A stretch of 51,093 nt of DNA from an uncultured Lachnospiraceae bacterium (GCA_910586255.1 CAJUHR010000011.1:1-51093); one strand, 5' to 3'; shown: positions 24,257 to 33,501, numbered from the stretch's first letter. The notes: generated by a model not told the origin, from the letters alone. Program-made: numbers and translations.

Positions 24257-25251
24257 GATTCCCCCACCCCGGTAGACTCCTTCTCCACAATCTCATACCC
24301 CATCTTCATCTCCCTCACCGAGCTCTCCCCCTTCTCCAATATTTCCAAAAGCATGGATGCCGCTAAGCGTCCGCTCTCCTCGTAGGAATAGCGGATTGTG
24401 GTAAGGGTCGGCGTAATGACCTTAGAAAGGACCGAGTCTCCATGACCGGTCACCATGACGTCCCGGGGGATTTTCATTCCCTGCTCCTTTAAGTACTGCA
24501 TCACCCCGATGGCAATGGAATCCGTGGCGCAGACGATCCCGTCTAAGCCCCCGGATTTTGTCAGCAGCTCTCCCGCCTTCTCGTATCCCGACTCCATGGT
24601 AAAATCTGCGATCACATACTTATCTTCCGGATTTTTTTCCCCAAATTCCCTCATACTGTCGCAAAAGCCCCGGTACCGTTCCAGCCCGGCAGCCTGGTCC
24701 TGATGAAAGACACTGACAAATCCCAGCCGTTTTCTTCCCTTCTCAAGAACCATCCGGGTAATATCGTAAAATGCATGATAATCGTCATGATAAACGCAAT
24801 GAAATCCCGGCAGAGCCTGCCCGGCCAAGACAATCGGAACCTGCATATTCTTCAGTGCCTTCTTGTGGGCGTTTGTAAACACCGTGGCAATAAAAATCAC
24901 CCCGTCCACCTGCTTTTCATTGAAAACAGACAGGTATTCCAGCTCCTTTGCCGGATTGTTCTGGGTATCCGCCAGCAAAAGCTGATAGCCCTTTTCATTT
25001 AACACTGAAAGGATTCCCGCCACCATACTGCCGATGGCCACGGCAGAATCAATCTTCGGAAGAATCACTCCGATAAGCTTTGTCTTCCTTGTCCGCAGAG
25101 TCTGTGCCTGGAGAGACGGCCGGTAGCCGGTCTCCTCCACAACCAGACGGATTTTCTCTCTCTTTTCCTCCGATATGTATCCGTTGTTGAAATAGCGGGA
25201 CACGGCTGCACTGGACACCCCCGCCCGCCTGGCAATCTCCGCAATATTCAT
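24253..25251 (-). CDS. LacI-family transcriptional regulator
   Basis: The 332-residue protein has the LacI helix-turn-helix at the N-terminus (NIAEIARRAGVSSAAVSRYF) with hinge helix region RPSLQAQTLRTRKTKLIGVI. A periplasmic-binding-like sensor domain follows (VDGVIFIATVF, DGIVCATDSIAIGVMQYLKE). It likely represses a sugar operon and is released by the sugar or a phosphate form. ATG at 25251 with GGAG 5 nt upstream. It is the third gene of a sugar-binding protein / sensor kinase / lacI operon. It is the best local candidate to bind the ATCGAT-centred palindromes at 31718, 31819 and 32862, but that pairing is inference. Confidence 0.92.
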   Translation of the reverse strand: MNIAEIARRAGVSSAAVSRYFNNGYISEEKREKIRLVVEETGYRPSLQAQTLRTRKTKLIGVILPKIDSAVAIGSMVAGILSVLNEKGYQLLLADTQNNPAKELEYLSVFNEKQVDGVIFIATVFTNAHKKALKNMQVPIVLAGQALPGFHCVYHDDYHAFYDITRMVLEKGRKRLGFVSVFHQDQAAGLERYRGFCDSMREFGEKNPEDKYVIADFTMESGYEKAGELLTKSGGLDGIVCATDSIAIGVMQYLKEQGMKIPRDVMVTGHGDSVLSKVITPTLTTIRYSYEESGRLAASMLLEILEKGESSVREMKMGYEIVEKESTGVGES

Positions 25252-25294
25252 ACTTTCTCCATCTCCTGTTTCATCACAGCCGGCCGGCTGCTCT

Positions 25295-28200
25295 TCAATC
25301 CTGCTTTAATATCTCTGTCAAAATCTCCATCAGCTTCGGTATATCAATGGGCTTGGCGATATGACCGTTCATCCCGGCTTCAAGGGCCGCCTTCTTGTCC
25401 TCATCAAAGGCATTGGCCGTCATGGCAATTATGGGAATATCCGAGATGCCGGGCTTATTGAGAGCCCGGATCTGCTTTGTGGCCTCATACCCGTTGAGGA
25501 TGGGCATCTGAATATCCATCAGGACCAGATCATACTGTCCCGGCACAGCCTCCTTTAGCTTCTCCACAGCCACCATCCCATCGTCCGCCACATCCATCAT
25601 AAAGCCCTCCTCCTGCAATATCTCCACGGCAATCTCCTGATTCAGCTCATTGTCCTCCACTAAAAGGATCTTCTTCCCCTCAAAGGATGCCTGCTCCTCT
25701 TCTCCTTTCTCCATGGCCTGCATGGTAAAGGGCGATTCCAAAATCTCTCTCAGTTCGGACAGGAAAATGGGCTTGGAGCAAAAGGCCGTGACTCCGGCCT
25801 TTCTGGCCTCCTCCTCAATGTCGGACCAATCATAGGCAGTGAGAATGATAATGGGGGCCTCATCTCCGATTATCCCGCGGACGCGCCGGACCACCTCGAT
25901 TCCGTTCATATCCGGCATCAGCCAGTCTATAATGTAAGCCGCATAACTGTCATTCTGATCTCTGGCAAGCTTTACCCGAAGCACGGCCTCCTTGCCGGAG
26001 GTGGTCCAGTCCGGCCTCATGCCGATGGTGGAAAGCATCTTGGTGACACTGGAGCAGGTGTTGAAATCGTCATCCGCCACCAGAGCTCGAAGTCCTTTCA
26101 GCTGCGGAATCTCATCCTGCCTTACGGGACCGCTGCAGATCCGAAACTGCAGATCCACCGTAAAGGTGCTTCCCTTCCCCTCCTTGCTGTCCACGGTAAT
26201 GGTGCCGCCCATCATGTCCACAATATTCTTGGTAATGGCCATTCCCAGTCCCGTCCCCTGAATCCCGCTGATGGTGGTGGTTTTCTCTCGCTCAAAGGGT
26301 TCAAAGACATGCTCCAAAAATTCCCTGCTCATGCCCACTCCCGTGTCCTTTACCTGAAATTCATAGGATGCAAAGCCCTCCGGGGTATTTCCCTTCTGCA
26401 GAATACGGACGCTGACCATGCCCCCGGGCTTGGTAAACTTCATGGCATTGCTTAACAGATTTAAAAGCACCTGGTTGAGCCGCAGCTTGTCGCACAGCAC
26501 ATGCTCATTCACCACATCTGCCGTGTCAATGTAAAATTCCAGCTGCCGGGAGGTAATATCCGCCTGGACAATGGTCTTTAAATCATGCATAACCTCTGGA
26601 AGAGAGGTCTCCTTTTCCTCTATCTTCACCTTTCCGCTTTCAATGCGGCTCATATCCAGCACATCATTGATCAGGCTCAAAAGATGATTGCTGGAGGTGG
26701 TGATCTTAGATAAATAGTCCTGAACCTGTTCCCGGTTGTCGATATGGGTGGCCGCCAGGGAGGTAAAGCCGATAATGGCATTCATAGGCGTCCGGATATC
26801 ATGGGACATATTGTTGAGGAATGTAGTTTTGGCCTTATTGGCGTGCTGGGCCGCCGCCAGCGCATCCTGCAAATCAATTTTCTGCCTTTTTAGCAGCTCC
26901 TCCATCTGTTTCTCGTCATCAATATCCACAAAAAGCCCCACAAAGGTGATGGGTGAACCGTCCTCCCGTCTGGACAGCCGGCCGGCGGCATGAAACCATC
27001 TCCAACCTGCATGCTTTGTGAGAAGCCGGTACTCCACATTATAGGTTTTCTCATTGGTATAATCTTTTACCGTATCCCAATACTCTATTAGCACCCGCTC
27101 CTTGTCCTCCTCATGGAGCAGATCTGACCAGGATTCCATACGGTCCGGAAAATCCTCCTTGCTCTCATATCCCACCATTCTCCTAAAAACATCCGACCAG
27201 GTACAGGAAATCAGTTCCCCCCGGGCGTTAAACTCCATACTCCAGAGACCGGAGCCCAGAGCGGCGTGAATATTGTCCATGGCCGTCTGCTCTCTCTCAA
27301 TCTGGGCATAGGCCGCCCGAATCCGGTTGCCGTCAGCCTTTTCCTGCTCCAGAAGAAACTGGGCACTCTTTCTGGACTGATGAATCAGAAGAGAAAACAC
27401 TACCAGCATGACAAGCACCGTGATAATAATCTGGATAATGCTGCGCTCCATCATTTCCGTGCTGATGGAGCCGATCTGCTCCCGAATCACATTATTCCGG
27501 ATCAAAATGGTCAGCATCCAGTTGGTTCCCTCCACCGGGACATAGCACAGCTCCTCTTCTGCCCCCTGGTAACGGAAGGATATCTGTCCCCTCCTTCCAT
27601 TCTCAAAATCCTCTCTCAGCCTTTCACAGCTGGATCCCTCCTGCATCTCTGCTTCCTCCAATGCCACAAGCAGATTCTTTCCGGCCGTCAAATAGCCGAA
27701 GCTGTCGTTGGTCAGGCTCTCTCCATTGCGATAATAGAGATTGCAGTAGGTCTCGTTGTCATTGGTCTGCAGGGTAAGGGAGCTTAACATTTCACTGATA
27801 TTAATCTGGATAAAACAGATTTTAATCTGTACGCCCTGAAAAAAAACATCCTCCACGGGAATAGCCAGAATCACCTGCTTCCTTGCCCCGTAGAGATTTT
27901 GGGTGTGAATCACCGGCTCTGTCAGCTCCTGAGAGAGAAATCCGTACCTGCTTAAACCCGAGGTAGTGCTGTGCTGGGCATAAACAATGCCGTTTTCATC
28001 CACCAGGGCAAATTTGTCCACACCGTAAAGCTTTTTGACTTTTCCCAAAAATTCCCGCAGGCTCTCCTGGGACTCTAGGTAAGAGGGCTCCAGAATATCC
28101 AGGGCATTTTTCATGTATGTCACATGATTTTTCAGCTCCTCCGAGACCACTTGGGCTCTCCGTCCGGCCAGCTCCTCCAGATAAAACTCACTGACTCGCT

Positions 28201-28357
28201 TAACCGCCTGGCTGGTGCTGCTTCTGGCCTTGCCCGATGCCCAGATTGTCGTAACAAGAAGAATGGCCGCAATGATCACCCCGCCTAACAGAGCAAAGGC
28301 AACCGTCTGTTTCCTCTGCTGTTTTTCTTCCATACCATGATTCTGTAATTCACTCAT
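25295..28357 (-). CDS. Hybrid sensor histidine kinase with PAS and two receiver domains
   Basis: The 1020-residue membrane kinase has TM1 at about 18-40, an extracytoplasmic sensor of about 265 residues resembling a Cache-type fold, TM2 at about 306-328 (QIIITVLVMLVVFSLLI), and a PAS domain (about 360-485). HisKA follows with the phospho-acceptor His in NNMSHDIRTPMNAIIGF, then HATPase (VKDTGVGMSREFLEHVFEPF, GTGLGMAITKNIVDMMGG). Two receivers have acceptor Asp in IDWLMPDMNG and LMDIQMPILNG. There is no HPt domain and no separate output regulator next door. ATG at 28357 with CAGGAG upstream. It sits between a sugar-binding lipoprotein gene and a LacI gene. Confidence 0.94.
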   Translation of the reverse strand: MSELQNHGMEEKQQRKQTVAFALLGGVIIAAILLVTTIWASGKARSSTSQAVKRVSEFYLEELAGRRAQVVSEELKNHVTYMKNALDILEPSYLESQESLREFLGKVKKLYGVDKFALVDENGIVYAQHSTTSGLSRYGFLSQELTEPVIHTQNLYGARKQVILAIPVEDVFFQGVQIKICFIQINISEMLSSLTLQTNDNETYCNLYYRNGESLTNDSFGYLTAGKNLLVALEEAEMQEGSSCERLREDFENGRRGQISFRYQGAEEELCYVPVEGTNWMLTILIRNNVIREQIGSISTEMMERSIIQIIITVLVMLVVFSLLIHQSRKSAQFLLEQEKADGNRIRAAYAQIEREQTAMDNIHAALGSGLWSMEFNARGELISCTWSDVFRRMVGYESKEDFPDRMESWSDLLHEEDKERVLIEYWDTVKDYTNEKTYNVEYRLLTKHAGWRWFHAAGRLSRREDGSPITFVGLFVDIDDEKQMEELLKRQKIDLQDALAAAQHANKAKTTFLNNMSHDIRTPMNAIIGFTSLAATHIDNREQVQDYLSKITTSSNHLLSLINDVLDMSRIESGKVKIEEKETSLPEVMHDLKTIVQADITSRQLEFYIDTADVVNEHVLCDKLRLNQVLLNLLSNAMKFTKPGGMVSVRILQKGNTPEGFASYEFQVKDTGVGMSREFLEHVFEPFEREKTTTISGIQGTGLGMAITKNIVDMMGGTITVDSKEGKGSTFTVDLQFRICSGPVRQDEIPQLKGLRALVADDDFNTCSSVTKMLSTIGMRPDWTTSGKEAVLRVKLARDQNDSYAAYIIDWLMPDMNGIEVVRRVRGIIGDEAPIIILTAYDWSDIEEEARKAGVTAFCSKPIFLSELREILESPFTMQAMEKGEEEQASFEGKKILLVEDNELNQEIAVEILQEEGFMMDVADDGMVAVEKLKEAVPGQYDLVLMDIQMPILNGYEATKQIRALNKPGISDIPIIAMTANAFDEDKKAALEAGMNGHIAKPIDIPKLMEILTEILKQD

Positions 28358-28383
28358 TTTATACTCCTGCCATCCTCAATATC

Positions 28384-29547
28384 TCAATCTATCTCACCAT
28401 ATAACATCTGGAGCGCCTCCGAGGCACTGTCCTGATAAATGATTGTTGTCATTTCCTGTGTTTTTTCCGGATATGCCTCTCCCGGCAAAAGCCCGTCTGC
28501 AATTTTAACCGCCACCTGAATGGTGTCATAGCCTATGGAATAGCAGTCCTGAACTCCCAGAGCATAGATAATCCCGTCTCTGAGATAGCGAAGAGCTTCC
28601 TGGTCATGGTCCATGCCCACGATCACGATCTCCCCCTGCAGCCCGGCCTCGATCACCGCCCGGGCTGCTCCTACCGGATTGCTCATATTGCAGCAGACGA
28701 TTCCCGCCAGATCCTCATGGCGCTTTAACATTTCCCTGGTAAGCTCACAGGCATTTTCCACCGAATCTTCGTCATAGGCTATTTCCACAATTTCCATGTC
28801 CGGATATTTTCCAATCACATCCTGCACTCCCCGGGCCCGGTCCTCATGGCAGGGAGCCTCCTCAATGCCCACCAAAAGAGCAATCTTTCCGGAATATTCC
28901 AGACGTTTGCAGAGAGCCTCCGTGAGCGCGGCCCCATCCTCATAGTTGTGAGTGTTTCCCACATAGGCAATCCGGTCACAGCCGTCCTCCTTTGCCGCAT
29001 CGGAGCTGGAAAATGTCATAATCTTCTGTCCCCCGGCCATCAGCTCGTTGATAGCCGGCGCCACAATATCCACGTCCGCCACATCAACCCCGATAACGTC
29101 AAACCCTCTCCCGGAAGCCTCTGACATACGCCGGATTTGATCCCGGGCCGAGGCCTCATCCGGGGCCAGGTACTCATAATTGATCACGATTCCCATTTCC
29201 TCATACTCCCTGGCCGCGTTTTCGATTCCAAGAGCCACCGCGTCCCACCAAGGGTGAACCAGCTTATATGTAAAATAAAAATTATATTCCTTCTTCAAGG
29301 GGCGATACCCATCCAGCTCCCGGCCAAAGTTCACCACCCTTGCGGGAGGGTTATGACTTTCGGCGCTGTGGCTGCTCTCCTCAACCGTCTCCCCGGAAAC
29401 ATCTGAAACACCGTCCTCCGTTTTCTCCCCGCATCCGGCCAGCCCCAGACCGCTCACGCAGGATATGGCGATCCATATTATAAAAGCAAATCCTTGTCTC
29501 CTCCATTCTTTCTTCCCTGCTCCTTTGCCATATCCTTCCCCATGCAC
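28384..29547 (-). CDS. Sugar-binding lipoprotein, RbsB-like (Peripla_BP_4)
   Basis: The 387-residue protein has a signal peptide with lipobox LAGC (GFAFIIWIAISCVSGLGLAGC) and a type I periplasmic-binding fold. Seen motifs: YNFYFTYKLVHPWWDAVALG, GFDVIGVDVADVDIVAPAIN, DRIAYVGNTHNYEDG, and a hinge/return strand region IVCCNMSNPVGAARAVIEAG. No ABC permease or ATPase genes are adjacent. Its partner is probably the hybrid kinase directly downstream (27 nt), so it may be a sensor module rather than a transport one. A GTG start at 29547 is chosen because AGGAGG lies 11 nt upstream; an in-frame TTG at 29574 has no such site. Confidence 0.85.
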   Translation of the reverse strand: MHGEGYGKGAGKKEWRRQGFAFIIWIAISCVSGLGLAGCGEKTEDGVSDVSGETVEESSHSAESHNPPARVVNFGRELDGYRPLKKEYNFYFTYKLVHPWWDAVALGIENAAREYEEMGIVINYEYLAPDEASARDQIRRMSEASGRGFDVIGVDVADVDIVAPAINELMAGGQKIMTFSSSDAAKEDGCDRIAYVGNTHNYEDGAALTEALCKRLEYSGKIALLVGIEEAPCHEDRARGVQDVIGKYPDMEIVEIAYDEDSVENACELTREMLKRHEDLAGIVCCNMSNPVGAARAVIEAGLQGEIVIVGMDHDQEALRYLRDGIIYALGVQDCYSIGYDTIQVAVKIADGLLPGEAYPEKTQEMTTIIYQDSASEALQMLYGEID

Positions 29548-29607
29548 GGCTCCACAGTCCTCCTCACCCGCCAATATGCTTTTTGATCTCCTTTTTCTTA
29601 TTTCTCA

Positions 29608-29636
29608 ATTCTACCATCTCGCCACTCTTTTTTCAA
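29608..29636 (-). promoter_or_regulatory. Sigma-A type promoter of the binding protein / kinase / lacI operon
   Basis: On the minus strand TTGAAA (29631-29636) and TAGAAT (29608-29613) are separated by 17 bp, about 60 nt before the GTG start at 29547. Confidence 0.65.
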
Positions 29637-29706
29637 CTCATCCGATGAGGCTTACTCCTATTTTTTTGCTTTGGGCATATCAGTCCGGATATCTCTTCAA
29701 CTCTTT

Positions 29707-29746
29707 CTTAGTAAAAAAAGAAGCTGCCCCCCAAAATCCGCGGGAC
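29707..29746 (-). terminator. Terminator after the PTS gene
   Basis: On the minus strand GCTGTCCC pairs with GGGGCAGC (one G-U pair) around a loop rich in A/T, followed by TTCTTTTTTTAC. It lies about 60 nt past the PTS stop at 29806. Confidence 0.7.
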
Positions 29747-29805
29747 AGCCCCTTGTTTTCCATGTATTTTCACTATCCGTTTTTTTCAGACAATTCTTTC
29801 ATCCT

Positions 29806-31598
29806 CTATGGTTCCATCACCACAATTTTATCCATCAGCTCTGTCTTTCCAGTTTTCTCTATCCTGCATCCAGAATAATTATATGTATTAGCCACAAGGA
29901 CCGCTGTAGTGGCGCTGTAGCCTGCTGCCCGGATCTTTTCAATGTCAAATGTCAGAAGCTTCTGCCCCGCTTTCACCGTATCTCCCATTTTCACATACAG
30001 TTCAAAGCCGTCTCCTTTCATGTTGACCGTATCCACCCCTACATGAATCAAAAGCTCCAGGCCTCCGGCTCCAACCATCCCGATGGCATGGCGGGTATCG
30101 GTAAGAGATGCGATCTCCCCATCGCATGGCGCCACCACAACTCCCGCCTCCGGCTCGATCCCCACGCCGTCTCCTAACATGCCGGAAGCAAAGGTCTCAT
30201 CCGGGATCGCGTCCCTGCTGATAATATTTCCCTTAACCGGAGCATACAGCGTATTCTCCTCCGGCTGTATCTGCGGCATGGCAGCCAGAAGCTGATCTAT
30301 AATAAAATTCTCCCCTTCATTGCCGCTCTTTTGCTCCTTATCTTTGTCTCCGCCGTCAGCCGCTTTCCGGCTCTCTTTACTTCCCGCCATCCCAGTTTCC
30401 CCCTGGGACTTGGCTTTCTCCTCCTCATCCTCCCCTCCCTCTTTCCACAAGGTCCAGGTAAGCACAAAGGAAACCGCAAAGGACACTGCCAGGACAACAG
30501 CATACTGAACCGTGTAATCCAGTGTGATCAAAAATCCCGGAATACCGGTGACGCCGTAGGATGTAGCCCCGATACGGAAAATGGCTCCCAGAATCGCGCC
30601 GCAGGCGCCGCCTGCCGCCGACAGCATACCGGCCTCAATCACGTTGTACATGTGATGGATTCCGCAGACCACCGTGAAAGGATACAAAGCTCCCATAATC
30701 ATGGCTCCGATTCCGTGTCCCACAGTAATGATCCACTGGGCGAAGCTTAATATGTAGTTCTCTGCCGTGGAAAACACCGGCCCAATCAGTCCCAATGTCA
30801 GAAACGCCGTGATCATCACCGTGCACAGCGGCGTCACAAACAGATCAATCATCTCCGGCACATGCTTGTGCAGCCACCGCTCCAATTGGCACATGATCCA
30901 CACGGCAATAATCACCGGAATCACATGTCCCTGATATCCCACCTGGCGGATGGAAAATCCAAACAGGCGCCATACGGGAATCTGGGACGGGTCCATGCTC
31001 CCCACGGACCAGGCATTGATCAGGTTGGGGTGAATCATGATCATTCCGATAACTCCGCCCAGGAAAATGTTTCCTCCAAAGACTCTTGCTGCGGACACGG
31101 CAATCAAAACCGGCAGGAAAACGAAAGCCGTGTTGGCCAAAAGATCTAAAATCCCTACCAGTCGCTTCCCGCAAATGCCGGAAGAGCCTTTCCCAGAGCC
31201 TCCACCAGCCCCATCACCAGACCCGAAGCCACAATAGCCGGCAGAATCGGGACAAACACGTCCCCCATGGCCTTTACCATCTGCTTGGGAAGAGGCTGCC
31301 TTGCCGCCGCAGCCGCCTTCACCTCCTCCTTGGTGGCTGCCGTCATGCCGCTGACCTTCAAAAACTCATCATACACCTTATTGACTGTCCCCGTGCCGAT
31401 AATCAGCTGAAGCTGCCCGTTATTGCTGAATACGCCCTTGACCCCCTCCACATTTTCCAGCTTCTTCATGTCGATTTTGCTGTTATCCACAGTCACCAGA
31501 CGGAGCCTGGTGGCACAGTGGGCCGCGCTTACCAGATTTTCCCTGCCGCCTAAATTCTCGAAAATCTCCCTGGCGCACTTGCCATAGTCCATAGCCAT
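29806..31598 (-). pseudogene. PTS sugar transporter subunit IIBCA, interrupted by a one-base deletion
   Basis: The N-terminal half (31598 to 31155) encodes EIIB with the phospho-Cys in SAAHCATRLRLVTVD and the first part of EIIC, ending AFAGSDW-stop. The rest of EIIC (31140 to about 30430) and EIIA (about 30300 to 29806) continues in another frame. EIIA has the active His in LELLIHVGVDTV. If one G is restored at about 31157, the frames join as SDWVGILDLLANTAF with no loss, giving a 597-residue protein. The sequence resembles the sucrose/trehalose/beta-glucoside PTS group; the exact sugar is uncertain. The deletion may be a true mutation, phase variation or an assembly error. Start at 31598 with AAAGGAG upstream. 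Confidence 0.82.
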
Positions 31599-31717
31599 CG
31601 CTCTTGCTCTCCTTTTGCCAATTTTCTTTTTCCAATTTCGTTTTTTTAGTTTTTCTGCCCTGCAGCCCTCCGCCCCTTGCAAGCATCTGCTCTTTTGCTC
31701 TTCAAGCAGGCAAGATG

Positions 31718-31735
31718 AATGAAATCGATTTCATT
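31718..31735. promoter_or_regulatory. Operator palindrome 1 (PTS promoter, downstream of -10)
   Basis: AATGAAATCGATTTCATT is a perfect 18-bp palindrome with a central CG, as in LacI-family operators. It starts about 10 nt downstream of the -10 box at 31746-31751, where a bound repressor would block transcription. Confidence 0.7.
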
Positions 31736-31745
31736 TTATGTTTCG

Positions 31746-31774
31746 ATTATACAGGATTCTCCCACCATTGTAAA
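31746..31774 (-). promoter_or_regulatory. Near-consensus sigma-A promoter of the PTS gene
   Basis: On the minus strand TTTACA (31769-31774) and TATAAT (31746-31751) are separated by exactly 17 bp. The initiation point would fall near 31739, about 140 nt before the start codon. A second possible promoter (TTGACT then TATATA) lies further upstream, near 31785-31815. Confidence 0.75.
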
Positions 31775-31818
31775 CCGTCACAATATATAAATTTCGCTTT
31801 GTTTTTTAGTCAATATAT

Positions 31819-31832
31819 TGTAATCGATTTCA
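31819..31832. promoter_or_regulatory. Operator palindrome 2 (upstream of the PTS promoter)
   Basis: TGTAATCGATTTCA matches the half-sites of operator 1 with one mismatch and is identical to operator 3 at 32862-32875. It lies about 100 bp from operator 1, a spacing that would allow repression by DNA looping. Confidence 0.65.
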
Positions 31833-31927
31833 TCCAGAATAAACTTTTCCCTTGTCCTTTACCTTTCGCGTTTCATGTTGCTCCCTCTTTTTTGCAAGGC
31901 ACATTCATACTGTGGAAATTTCCTGTA

Positions 31928-32758
31928 TCAGCAAAGCCCGTGCTTTACAAAGCCCCGGTACAGTCCGTCCTCTCCCACTGCCGGGCACACATCGTCCGCC
32001 ATTTCCTTTATCTGACGGCTTCCGTTGGCCATGCAGATGCTCAAAGCCACGGTCTCAAGCATCTCCTTATCGTTCATGCTGTCGCCAAAGCCTACCGTGT
32101 CCTTTAAGGGAATCCCCAGAAAATCGCAGACTCTTCTCACGCCCCTTCCCTTGTCAAAGCTTCTGTTTATCACCTCTCCGTTGATGAAGCCATAGGCATC
32201 CGGCTCCTGGAGGCACAGATGAAACTCCTTCCCCAAAACCTGCTCCGGCTCCTGAAGCTGTTGAGAGGACTCGGCCATTATCACGATCTTATAAACCGGC
32301 TGTCCCTTATACTCCGCCATAGGGCGGATGTTCAAGGCATGCTCCACCTGTCTTCTCCACCTGAGAAGCTCGCTGTTGCCCCCTTCATTTTCATGACTTT
32401 CCAAAAACTCCTTAAACCCCTCATCCGTGTAGGAACCGTTCATGCACTCCACGGTCCTGAAAACTCCGTTTTTCTTTAAAACGTCCATAGCTCTCTCCTT
32501 CTGCTCTTCCGTCATGGGACAGTCGTAGATAACCTGGTTTCCAAACCGGATGTATCCCCCGCAGCTGGCCACCACCCCGTCAAAGCCGAAAGGCAGCAAA
32601 GGGGACAGCATATCATAGTTTCTCCCCGTACACAAAAACACACAGTTTCCCTTTTTCTGTGCCTCCCTGACTGCTGTCAGAGCCGATTTAGGCGGCACAT
32701 TGCTGCCCGGCTCTGTCAATGTTCCGTCAATATCCAGAAATATAATCTTTCTTCCCAT
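31928..32758 (-). CDS. HAD-superfamily hydrolase, Cof type (HAD-IIB sugar phosphatase)
   Basis: The 276-residue protein has the HAD nucleophile motif IIFLDIDGTLTEPGS (Asp about residue 8 and 10), motif II VFLCTGRN, a Cof-type cap (residues about 90-190), motif III Lys in RSFDKGRGVRRVCDFLGI and motif IV VGFGDSMNDKEML. It probably dephosphorylates a sugar phosphate produced by the PTS downstream. ATG at 32758 with GGAGGAGG upstream; the TTG at 32773 is too close to the same site. Its promoter and operator mirror those of the PTS gene, so the two genes are probably controlled together. Confidence 0.92.
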   Translation of the reverse strand: MGRKIIFLDIDGTLTEPGSNVPPKSALTAVREAQKKGNCVFLCTGRNYDMLSPLLPFGFDGVVASCGGYIRFGNQVIYDCPMTEEQKERAMDVLKKNGVFRTVECMNGSYTDEGFKEFLESHENEGGNSELLRWRRQVEHALNIRPMAEYKGQPVYKIVIMAESSQQLQEPEQVLGKEFHLCLQEPDAYGFINGEVINRSFDKGRGVRRVCDFLGIPLKDTVGFGDSMNDKEMLETVALSICMANGSRQIKEMADDVCPAVGEDGLYRGFVKHGLC

Positions 32759-32861
32759 CTCGTCCTCCTCCAAAATCTCTCCGCGCCTTATCGGTCTGCT
32801 TTTTTGATGCCGCGTATTGCGCTTCTGTCCTTATGTTCTGTTATTTTCCTGTAGTTCTGTA

Positions 32862-32875
32862 TGTAATCGATTTCA
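32862..32875. promoter_or_regulatory. Operator palindrome 3 (HAD phosphatase promoter)
   Basis: TGTAATCGATTTCA, identical to operator 2 of the PTS gene, begins 8 nt downstream of a possible -10 box, in the same relative place as operator 1. Confidence 0.65.
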
Positions 32876-32883
32876 CTCAAAAG

Positions 32884-32913
32884 AGCATATCACACCCTTG
32901 CTGTCTTATGCAA
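32884..32913 (-). promoter_or_regulatory. Probable promoter of the HAD phosphatase gene
   Basis: On the minus strand TTGCAT (32908-32913) and TATGCT (32884-32889) are separated by 18 bp, about 125 nt before the start at 32758. The match is weaker than for the PTS promoter. Confidence 0.45.
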
Positions 32914-33032
32914 GCATTTTTCCTCTGTCAGATTTCACAATTTTTCAAATTCTTTTTGTCAGATTTCACCATCCGGGCAAAACTCCGCAATCAGTTCTTC
33001 CAATTTTCTCATTCTGTATCACCGCTCTTTTC

Positions 33033-33422
33033 CTACAATGCCGGATGCTGCATATAGAAAATCTCCTTCTGCCGTTCGATTTCCGTCCGAAGCTGCTCCT
33101 TAATGGGAAGATATGTCATATTTTGGGACATAAACAGCCGTTCATTGTCTTGCGGTACAGAATACCTGGAACACAGTACATGATGCCAAGAAAACAGACG
33201 ATTGCCGCCCTCATTGATATAAGAGCAAAACATATTTTTTTCAATGCTGTCCAAAGATACATACTGGTCACGCTTTAATCGTGTTAAAATATTAGCACTA
33301 AAACCTGCCTTTTCTGCCAGTCCGGCGGGCTGGATGCCACGATCTTTCGTTAGTATTTGAAATGGGAAACTCTGTTTCAAGAAAAGTATATGAGGCCTTA
33401 AAAGCCCCGCTACCGGGCGCAT
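33033..33422 (-). pseudogene. XRE-family helix-turn-helix relic, frame disrupted
   Basis: The first half contains KDRGIQPAGLAEKAGFSANI, then LTRLKRDQYVSLDSIEK, the pattern of a Cro/CI-type helix-turn-helix. Right after IEK lies a run of seven A bases. Reading with one A fewer gives IEKICFAL, which is the family consensus, whereas the open frame gives IEKNMFCSYI. The rest (WHHVLCSRYSVPQDN and MTYLPIKEQLRTEIERQKE) is not recognised. The open frame starts only 5 nt past the terminator at 33427-33468 and has no ribosome site. I read it as a decayed regulator, possibly joined to another fragment. Confidence 0.5.
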
Positions 33423-33426
33423 TATA

Positions 33427-33468
33427 AAAGCAGGGAAAATCTTTATTTTTCAGATTCTTCCCTGCTTT
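33427..33468 (-). terminator. Terminator after the isomerase gene
   Basis: AAAGCAGGGAA (33427-33437) pairs with TTCCCTGCTTT (33458-33468), extended inward by AATCT/AGATT. On the minus strand it runs into TTTTAT. It lies about 35 nt beyond the stop of the gene at 33502-34314. Confidence 0.7.
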
Positions 33469-33501
33469 CACATACGCGAATACGAAAACATTTTAAGAAA
33501 A

